Shown: in pieces, positions 8,001-12,478 of the stretch | Position numbering within the stretch: position 1 is the stretch's first letter | Layout: each line of letters opens with the position of its first letter | The notes under the pieces: model-generated | Seen by the model: only the letters and a program-made list of their open reading frames with translations | Told to the model about the DNA's origin: nothing | Database searches by the model: none | Assembly: GCA_964625865.1 (NCBI GenBank) | Contig: CAZVEV010000180.1 | Coordinates: 1 to 12,478, forward strand | Origin: CAZVEV01 sp964625865 | GTDB taxonomy: Bacteria; Planctomycetota; Phycisphaerae; SM23-33 | Direction of reading: 5' to 3' | Length of the DNA stretch: 12,478 nt | Position numbers and translations under genes: made by a program

Positions 8001-9788
8001 AAGATAGCCGCCGATTTCTTCACCGAGTCCGACGTGTACATAATGAACTCACGCTGCCATATGAGCTGTGCCACAGCCAACTATCTCATCACCTCCCGAA
8101 CGGGAGCCGAGATGGTATCGCTCAAGGCGAGAAAGTGGCACCTTCATCACTGGGTGCGGGGCGCCTGCCTGTACGGGATGATGCCGGCCAACGGGATTCT
8201 CTACGCTCCACCCAACCCTTGCGCCTGCTACACCCAGTCCAGTTTGGACGGTTTCAACGCAGTGACCGGCCACAATGCCGGTTGGCAGAGGCTTGTGGAT
8301 AAGCACAAAGGCGAGGGCTTTGTTCGGGGAATATCGTCCTCGGATGACAAGCCCAAGCAAGCGGCGAGTCCGGAATCGGACGCATGGCCGGCGTATCGAC
8401 ATGACAACAAGCGCAGTGGATCGACCCCGGTGAAGGTCGCATTGCCTCTGGCCGTCAAATGGCGGGCGAAAGGGTATGACAACCTGACGGCGCTGGTGGT
8501 GGCGAGGGGGCGCTGCATCTTTGCCGAAAAGGACCGTCACACGGTACACTGCCTTGACGCGAAAAGCGGCAAAGCGATGTGGTCCTATGTCGCCGGGGGA
8601 CGCATTGACTCACCGCCGACGATCAGCGGCAACAGTCTTTACTTCGGTTGCGCCGACGGCTGGCTCTACCGGCTTGCGGTGTCGAGCGGCAAGATGGTGT
8701 GGAAGCGGCGGATTGCTCCCGCGGATCTCTCTCTGTTTGACCACGGGCAGCCGGCATCGGCCTGGCCCCTTTCGGGCAGCGTGCTGGTGCAAGGGGACAA
8801 GGTCTACTGTGTCGCCGGGCGCTCTTCTTTCCTCGACGGCGGCATGCAGTTGACAGTGGTCGATGCGGCGAGCGGGGACGTGTTGCACAGGAACACCCTG
8901 GACCATCGTGACCCGCGAAACGGCAGGGACATGCACCAGCACGTGGCGATGCAGAACATGCCGGTATCCCTGCCCGACCTCCTTTCCAGCGACGGAAAAC
9001 ACCTGTACATGCGGACACAGCAGTTCGATCTCCGGGGCAGACGCACCCACATAACGAACAGCGCCTGGGACGACACGATAAAGATGGGCATGGGCCGGGA
9101 ACACCTGTTCGCCGCAACCGGGTTCCTCGACGACAACTGGTTCCACCGCTCCTACTGGGTGTACGGCAACAGCTTCTTGGAAGGCTGCTCCGTGCCCTCG
9201 GGCGGCTGGTTCGAGATGGGTAGAATCAGCCCCAGTGGGAAGATGCTCTGCTTCGACGATACGACGGTCTACGGCTACGGGCAGTTCCCGGAGTACACCA
9301 GGTGGAGTACGCCGCTGCGGTACACCCTCTTCTCGGTGAACAAGAAACCTAAAAGCTACCAGCCCGGCATCCCGGATGCGAAACTGCGCAAGACCAGGCC
9401 GAACTGGAGAAAGTACCGCACGCTGCGGTGTCCGAAAGTGGAATTCGATGTCCACTGGAAGAGTCCGGTTCCCGTGCGGGCAAAGGCGATCGTCAAGACT
9501 CGGAACGTGCTGTTTGTCGCCGGGCCCGAAGACGTGCTGGACGAAGAGGGGGCATTCGGGGCCCTGGGAAGTGACAAGAGCCGCATGCAGCTTCAGCAGC
9601 AGAACGATCTGATCAACTCGCGGCAGGGAGGAAAACTGTTGGCGGTTTCCGTGCGAGACGGCGTTACGAAGCAGGCGATCGACCTGGCGTCGCAACCCGT
9701 TTGGGACGGCATGGCGGCAGCGTATGGCAAGCTGTTCGTGTGCTGCAGGGACGGGTCGGTCGTCGCCCTCGGCGCCGGGCGAGAGTAG
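5064..9788 (+). CDS. Secreted sulfatase / methyltransferase-like / PQQ-type beta-propeller fusion
   Basis: A 1574-residue multidomain exported protein. Residues 1-24 are a Sec signal peptide. About 33-446 is a complete S1 sulfatase: Asp41-Asp42, formylglycine motif Cys81-Gly-Pro-Ser-Arg85, GKWH at 136-139, Asp282-Asn283 in SDNGG, and LYNLKDDIGEKKNL near the end. A Ser/Pro/Ala/Thr-rich linker spans about 449-480. About 487-610 is a class I methyltransferase-like Rossmann fold with motif I VVHLNCGDGKQTGEL (Gly495-Asp-Gly497), acidic VQGLDTS, and LCRALAPGGIAVFR. From about 619 (DIDEWTHHMHGPDNN) come PQQ-type propeller repeats; a second half begins near 1106 with DAWPAYRHDNKRSG. A Cys-rich patch (Cys998, 1002, 1035, 1053, 1055) lies between them. 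The downstream gene at 11834 has the same methyltransferase and propeller start without a sulfatase, so this looks like fusion of two neighbouring gene types. AGGAG at 5051-5055 and the 4-base overlap fix the start. Role of the non-sulfatase part is unknown. Confidence 0.93.
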   Translation: MTRLATAIGALLAVSVFLTSQVHAAEANTPQRPNVLFILVDDLGWRDLGCYGNTIHETPSIDRLATGGMRFTNGYAACPICGPSRAAIMTGQFPSRTGYTDNFINRKKRIRQSMKLEHFTLAEAFNAGGYQTGFVGKWHLTADASRLPTDQGFDVNVAGSSWGHPMKGYFSPYQMPGLDNGAKGEYLTDRLTSEAIRVMEGFAKKDKPWLMYLSYYTVHSPFHAKAEKVKKYKAKASRAKARRLNAKYAAMVESLDDNVGRVLRWLDEKGLRKNTIIVFTSDNGGFHMATHNRPLRGYKGELYDGGIRVPWIVQWPGVTKAGSVCDKPVHGVDFYPTLLAMTGQALRPKQHRDGVSLVPLLKREADLHRGPLVWHYPVSLPRHNSEPGSAIRVGDWKYMQYYEEGRRELYNLKDDIGEKKNLAKRMPAKTAEMRAQLNAVLKEHGVTIPTSAAAHSGSSSPPQSAVAATPKAGLAGLFGKIGDQPGPFVVHLNCGDGKQTGELLKRKGTIVQGLDTSRKNVETARRAPAFRREYGKRITFRWFDGKNLPLIDNCVNLIYSSGAITVTPHELCRALAPGGIAVFRSDEAPTVSKTLATVTQVKGGTYGGYWRLKKLWPSDIDEWTHHMHGPDNNRVSRDTRLAPPLSHLQWTAGPRYTRHHEHMSSFQAMVSAGGKVFYIIDEGPKDSVLLPPDWNLVARDAFNGIELWRKKLTHWFNHMWPFKSGPVVVTRRLVANGDRLFAALEMGGGVSVLDANTGALLHEFPGTEGAEEIIVEGQRLFVAQRQWLTKAAKYNVKTRVTSGGTAARMTRNFNWNAAAGRQRVTAFDLGARKRLWQKDTPVAPFGLAARNGTVYIFDGQQVLSLKARSGQVNWTSPKFSKARVQFSTASGCSLVCGPQRILLGSAAGKNMVALSAEDGTIVWQAAQYPSGRHSPKDLFLIDGKAWTANTLPSSMTLPGAPSTARRKSGRITGYSLHDGKIAADFFTESDVYIMNSRCHMSCATANYLITSRTGAEMVSLKARKWHLHHWVRGACLYGMMPANGILYAPPNPCACYTQSSLDGFNAVTGHNAGWQRLVDKHKGEGFVRGISSSDDKPKQAASPESDAWPAYRHDNKRSGSTPVKVALPLAVKWRAKGYDNLTALVVARGRCIFAEKDRHTVHCLDAKSGKAMWSYVAGGRIDSPPTISGNSLYFGCADGWLYRLAVSSGKMVWKRRIAPADLSLFDHGQPASAWPLSGSVLVQGDKVYCVAGRSSFLDGGMQLTVVDAASGDVLHRNTLDHRDPRNGRDMHQHVAMQNMPVSLPDLLSSDGKHLYMRTQQFDLRGRRTHITNSAWDDTIKMGMGREHLFAATGFLDDNWFHRSYWVYGNSFLEGCSVPSGGWFEMGRISPSGKMLCFDDTTVYGYGQFPEYTRWSTPLRYTLFSVNKKPKSYQPGIPDAKLRKTRPNWRKYRTLRCPKVEFDVHWKSPVPVRAKAIVKTRNVLFVAGPEDVLDEEGAFGALGSDKSRMQLQQQNDLINSRQGGKLLAVSVRDGVTKQAIDLASQPVWDGMAAAYGKLFVCCRDGSVVALGAGRE

Positions 9789-10207
9789 CGGCACACACGA
9801 GAACGTCGAGAAACAGTGCCATTGGCAACAAGACTACAGGTAGTGACGCGATGAAGACCAGACCACACGTCATCTTCTTCACAGTCGACCGGTTCTCGAC
9901 CAGGCGGCCGGAGGCGGCCGATACACACCGTCTCAGCACGGCGAGAATCCCCCAGATCCGTCGTCAAACCCGGCTCAACCTGACGCAAGACTACCCCGCG
10001 AAGTCCCTGGTCCGGAACACCATCTGCCAATCGAGTCGGATGCCTCAACTGACGCCTGGGCAATCCATGACTTGGAGAGTCTTTGGGCGCCTTACATACA
10101 TAGCCTTAATGACACTCTTGGCCACCAGGAAGAACAGAGGCAGGTGTTCCTGCAGGACACTGCCTCCATTCGACTCGCTGCGCTCGCTCCACGTGCGACT
10201 CGCCCGG

Positions 10208-10231
10208 CCCCCTCAGGCTCCAGCCAGGGGG
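10208..10231 (+). promoter_or_regulatory. Hairpin in the leader of the isomerase-like gene
   Basis: CCCCCT (10208-10213) and AGGGGG (10226-10231) form a perfect 6-bp stem, and GGCT/AGCC inside (10216-10219, 10222-10225) could extend it. No T-run follows, so it is not a standard terminator. Its position 12 bases before the ribosome site would allow an effect on translation or mRNA stability, but this is inference only. Confidence 0.3.
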
Positions 10232-10242
10232 AGGTTCGAATG

Positions 10243-10250
10243 AAGGGAGA
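10243..10250 (+). promoter_or_regulatory. Ribosome binding site of the isomerase-like gene
   Basis: AAGGGAGA ends 6 bases before the ATG at 10257, fixing that start and keeping the unusual Cys-containing residues before the twin-arginine motif. Confidence 0.6.
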
Positions 10251-10256
10251 CTAACG

Positions 10257-11819
10257 ATGAGCCGGTTTCACGGTAACTGTCGGTCCACGGGATGCGGTCA
10301 CTGTCTCAGCAGAAGGCACTTCGTCAAAGGATGCGGTGCAGCGTTGGCGATGGTTGGCGGCGCGGGCCATGCGATGGCTGAGGACACCCCGGACGAAAAG
10401 CCCGTGCGGGTGGCGGTGGTGTTCCTGTCCAACAGCCGCGGGCGCGAGATGTGGCCCTACCCCAACTTCGACTGCGAACCGCGCCAGCGCGCCGTGCTGG
10501 CGAAGCTCGGCAAGGGCTGTGCGCAAATCGAGTTCATTCCCGTTGTCGCCAAGACCCCTGCCGACGCGGCGAAGGCCCTCGCACTGAAAGACAAGGTCCA
10601 GGGATACATTGTCTACTGCGTGACGCTGTCGTTTCCGCTTCGCCGCGTGCTGGACCAGGTTGTCCGACTGGGCAAACCGACCCTCGTCGCCGACGAGGTC
10701 CTTGGCGGAACGGCCGTCTTCCTGCTCGGCTACAGCAGCGCCGCCAGGCGCAAGCTCCCGGTGGTGGGCGTCTCCAGCCGGCGAGACGACGACCTGGTGG
10801 CCGCGGCGGGGGCGTTTGCGGAACTGGGCAAACCCGGCGCGACGGCAGCGGCATTCGTCAAACGCTGCGGCGCCGCGTATCGCGCCACGTTCCCCGCAGC
10901 CGACAAGACCGCGTGCAAACCGGACAAGCCGACACTGACCGACATCGGCCAGTGCGTCAAACGCTTTCGGGCGTCGCGACTGATCATCGTCGGGCGGGGC
11001 AAGCCCGGGGCCGTCTACAACTGCCTGGGCGCCAGGGCGACCTGCCTGGGGTTCGACGAGTTGAAGGCGCTGTACGGCAAGGCGGACCCCAAGGCCGCCG
11101 CGCAATGGGCGGACCGCTGGACCCAACAGGCCAGGAAGGTTCTCGAGCCGAAGGGCGATGTCATCCGAGGTGCCGGTGCGATGTACCTGGCCACGCTCGA
11201 CCTGATGAAACGCCACAAGGCCGACACCGTCACGATGAACTGCCTCGGCGGGTTTGCCGGCGGCAAGCTGCCGGCCTATCCGTGCCTGGGGTTCATGCAA
11301 CTGCTGGACGACGGCCTCCAGGGCGTCTGCGAAGCGATGACCGACGATTCGCTGAGCATGATGATGGCGCGGATCCTTACCGGCCGGCCCGGATACGTCT
11401 CGGACCCGGCGATCGATACCTCCCGCGGCGAGATCATCTACGCCCACTGCGTGGCCACGACCAAGGTGTTCGGTCCGGACGAATCGCAGAATGCGTACGA
11501 GGTGCGATCGCTTCACAACCGCGACCCGCGCGGCGTGTGTACACAATCGTTCATGCCGGCCGGCTACATGACCACATCGTTCCGTACGAACTACGGCCGC
11601 AAGGAGATGATCATCCACCAGGCGCGAACGACGGGCAATCTCGTGAGTGACTATGGCTGTCGCACGAAGCTCCGCGCCCGCGTGTGCGGCGACATCGAGA
11701 AGCTCATGCGACAGTGGGACCGTTTCGGATGGCACCGCGTGACGGTCTACGGCGACGTAAAGGAACCGCTGGCTGAGTTGGGCAAGGCCCTCGGCCTGAA
11801 GGTCATCGAGGAGGCCTGA
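10257..11819 (+). CDS. Tat-exported L-fucose/arabinose isomerase-like protein
   Basis: A 520-residue protein. The N-terminus has a twin-arginine signal: LSRRHFVKG with Arg19-Arg20, then a short hydrophobic stretch ending GHAMA. Three Cys (8, 13, 16) stand before the arginines. The mature part begins with a Rossmann-like strand (VRVAVVFLSNSRG). The C-terminal half resembles the L-fucose isomerase fold: VTMNCLGGFAGGKLPAYPCL from Val325, then GVCEAMTDDSLSMMMARILTG with Glu359, and EIIYAHCVATTKVFGP with His397. In fucose and arabinose isomerases an acidic residue in this first position and a His in the last bind the catalytic metal; equivalence here is inferred by pattern, not by alignment. Cytoplasmic isomerases carry no Tat signal, so an exported member is unusual and may have another activity. 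It stands 468 bp after the sulfatase fusion and 14 bases before the next gene, with which it probably forms one transcript. Confidence 0.75.
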   Translation: MSRFHGNCRSTGCGHCLSRRHFVKGCGAALAMVGGAGHAMAEDTPDEKPVRVAVVFLSNSRGREMWPYPNFDCEPRQRAVLAKLGKGCAQIEFIPVVAKTPADAAKALALKDKVQGYIVYCVTLSFPLRRVLDQVVRLGKPTLVADEVLGGTAVFLLGYSSAARRKLPVVGVSSRRDDDLVAAAGAFAELGKPGATAAAFVKRCGAAYRATFPAADKTACKPDKPTLTDIGQCVKRFRASRLIIVGRGKPGAVYNCLGARATCLGFDELKALYGKADPKAAAQWADRWTQQARKVLEPKGDVIRGAGAMYLATLDLMKRHKADTVTMNCLGGFAGGKLPAYPCLGFMQLLDDGLQGVCEAMTDDSLSMMMARILTGRPGYVSDPAIDTSRGEIIYAHCVATTKVFGPDESQNAYEVRSLHNRDPRGVCTQSFMPAGYMTTSFRTNYGRKEMIIHQARTTGNLVSDYGCRTKLRARVCGDIEKLMRQWDRFGWHRVTVYGDVKEPLAELGKALGLKVIEEA

Positions 11820-11821
11820 TC

Positions 11822-11827
11822 AAGGAG
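11822..11827 (+). promoter_or_regulatory. Ribosome binding site of the last gene
   Basis: AAGGAG, three bases after the TGA of the isomerase-like gene and 6 bases before ATG 11834. It supports translation of the edge gene, which has no stop inside the window. Confidence 0.7.
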
Positions 11828-11833
11828 CATCTG

Positions 11834-12478
11834 ATGCGGATTACGCGGACGACGGGATCACTGGGTGTGACGGCTGTATCGTTGCGGGCCGCCGTAATCG
11901 TTGGCCTGGTTCTTGCGGCGGCGTCCCCGGCCGCCTTGGGGGGGGCGGCGGATGAGGCCCGACACATTGCTTCGCTGGCCGGCTTCGGCGGGGGCCTGGC
12001 CGTCCACGTGGGCTGCGGGGACGGGAAGCTCACCGCCGCCCTGCGCCTGGCCGACAACTGCGTCGTCCAGGGACTGGAAGCCGATGCCGAACGTGTCAAG
12101 GCGGCCCGCGAGGCGGTCCGTGCGGCCGGGGTGTACGGCCCGGTGTCGATTATCCACTGGCGCGGCAAGAAGCTGCCTTATGTGGACAACCTGGCAACGC
12201 TGGTGGTCTGCGAGGATCCCGGCGCGGTGGCGCCCGCGGAGCTGATGCGCGTGCTCCGGCCCTACGGTGCGGTGGCGGTCAAGCGGGGCGGCAAGTGGAA
12301 GGTGACCGTCAAGCCGAAGCAGGAAGGCACGGACGAGTGGCCGCAGCACTTCCGCGGCGCGGACAACAACGCCGTCGCCCGGGACACCGTCGTGGGGCCG
12401 CCCAGGCGGTACCAGTGGCTGGGCGAGCCGGAGTGGCAGCGGTCGCACCTGGCGATGCCGTCGATCAACAGCATGATC
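11834..12478 (+). CDS. Secreted methyltransferase-like / PQQ-type propeller protein, 5' part only
   Basis: The first 215 codons of a gene that runs off the window without a stop. Residues 1 to about 38 form a signal peptide (AAVIVGLVLAAASPAALGGAA). A class I methyltransferase-like Rossmann domain follows, with motif I LAVHVGCGDGKLTAAL, the acidic strand end VQGLEAD, and LMRVLRPYGAVAVKRGGKW. Then comes DEWPQHFRGADNNAVARD and TVVGPPRRYQW, the hallmark start of the propeller in planctomycete proteins of this type. The same order and several identical motifs appear from residue 487 of the sulfatase fusion, so the two are paralogues; this one has its own signal peptide and no sulfatase. Its motif I is closer to the S-adenosylmethionine-binding consensus than the fusion's. 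The gene starts 14 bases after the isomerase-like gene and is probably co-transcribed with it. The family is likely to be about 1000 or more residues when complete; function is unknown. Confidence 0.88.
   Translation, partial: MRITRTTGSLGVTAVSLRAAVIVGLVLAAASPAALGGAADEARHIASLAGFGGGLAVHVGCGDGKLTAALRLADNCVVQGLEADAERVKAAREAVRAAGVYGPVSIIHWRGKKLPYVDNLATLVVCEDPGAVAPAELMRVLRPYGAVAVKRGGKWKVTVKPKQEGTDEWPQHFRGADNNAVARDTVVGPPRRYQWLGEPEWQRSHLAMPSINSMI

Larger units (their letters stand above)
9789..10256 (+). other. 468-bp spacer with no convincing gene; possible degraded coding DNA
   Basis: No RNA gene, promoter or terminator is clear. An open frame from ATG 9851 to TGA 10243 would give 130 residues. 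It opens MKTRPHVIFFTVDRF, like the first strand of a sulfatase, but then turns into a basic, low-complexity sequence unlike any sulfatase, and it has only a weak ribosome site. A different frame (about 10030-10150) encodes the protein-like stretches AWAIHDLESLWAPYIHSL and NDTLGHQEEQ, which I do not recognise. This mixture suggests a frame-shifted relic, but neither frame is secure. CGACTCGC occurs twice (10171-10178, 10196-10203). A stem formed by CCCCCT (10208-10213) and AGGGGG (10226-10231) lies just before the next ribosome site. Confidence 0.4.

Noticed and set aside
9764..9781. CGCCC/GGGCG hairpin at the end of the fusion gene as a terminator
   Set aside because: Short stem inside the coding sequence with no T-run after it.
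8610..9794. Minus-strand open frame opposite the propeller
   Set aside because: Composition is typical of an antisense shadow, and the plus-strand propeller pattern continues through it.
10171..10203. CGACTCGC direct repeats, resembling sequence in common cloning vectors
   Set aside because: Only eight bases are repeated and surrounding DNA does not continue as vector; such GC-rich words arise often in genomes of this composition.
10251..11735. Minus-strand open frame opposite the isomerase-like gene
   Set aside because: His/Arg/Val-rich shadow without motifs; the plus-strand protein has a Tat signal, ribosome site and family pattern.
1..12478. CRISPR arrays, tRNA, rRNA, intact insertion sequences
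   Set aside because: No regularly spaced repeats, no cloverleaf or rRNA-like stretches, and no complete transposase were seen on either strand.

Overview
The window is about 12.5 kb of GC-rich bacterial DNA, read almost entirely on the plus strand. The gene content points to a Planctomycetota (PVC group) genome, probably from an environmental assembly: Tat-exported Gfo/Idh/MocA oxidoreductase, tandem secreted sulfatases, and very large secreted proteins that join a methyltransferase-like fold to a PQQ-type beta-propeller. No taxonomic marker gene is present, so this is an inference from gene families.

Layout. Positions 122-349 (minus strand) hold a decayed piece of a large serine recombinase; its catalytic N-terminus is missing and its homology stops near 122. 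Next comes a Tat-signal Gfo/Idh/MocA oxidoreductase (413-1759). A 270-bp intergenic region follows, with a heptamer repeat, hairpins and a good -10 box. Then comes a tightly coupled array of three secreted formylglycine sulfatases (2030-3508, 3505-5067, 5064-9788), each overlapping the next by 4 bp. The third is a 1574-residue fusion: sulfatase, Ser/Pro/Ala linker, Rossmann methyltransferase-like domain and two propeller-like halves. A 468-bp spacer (9789-10256) holds no convincing gene, though one reading frame begins with a sulfatase-like N-terminus. It is followed by a Tat-signal protein resembling the L-fucose isomerase C-terminal fold (10257-11819). Fifteen bases after its stop codon begins a second, unfused methyltransferase/propeller protein (11834 to the window edge).

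Working together (inference). All complete genes encode exported proteins. The three different sulfatases suggest stepwise desulfation of a sulfated polysaccharide outside the cytoplasm; the oxidoreductase and the isomerase-like protein may act on released sugars. No glycoside hydrolase, transporter, regulator or sulfatase-maturing enzyme is visible, so substrate cannot be named. The role of the methyltransferase/propeller proteins is unknown; the sulfatase fusion is the most unusual object here and ties that family physically to sulfatase chemistry.
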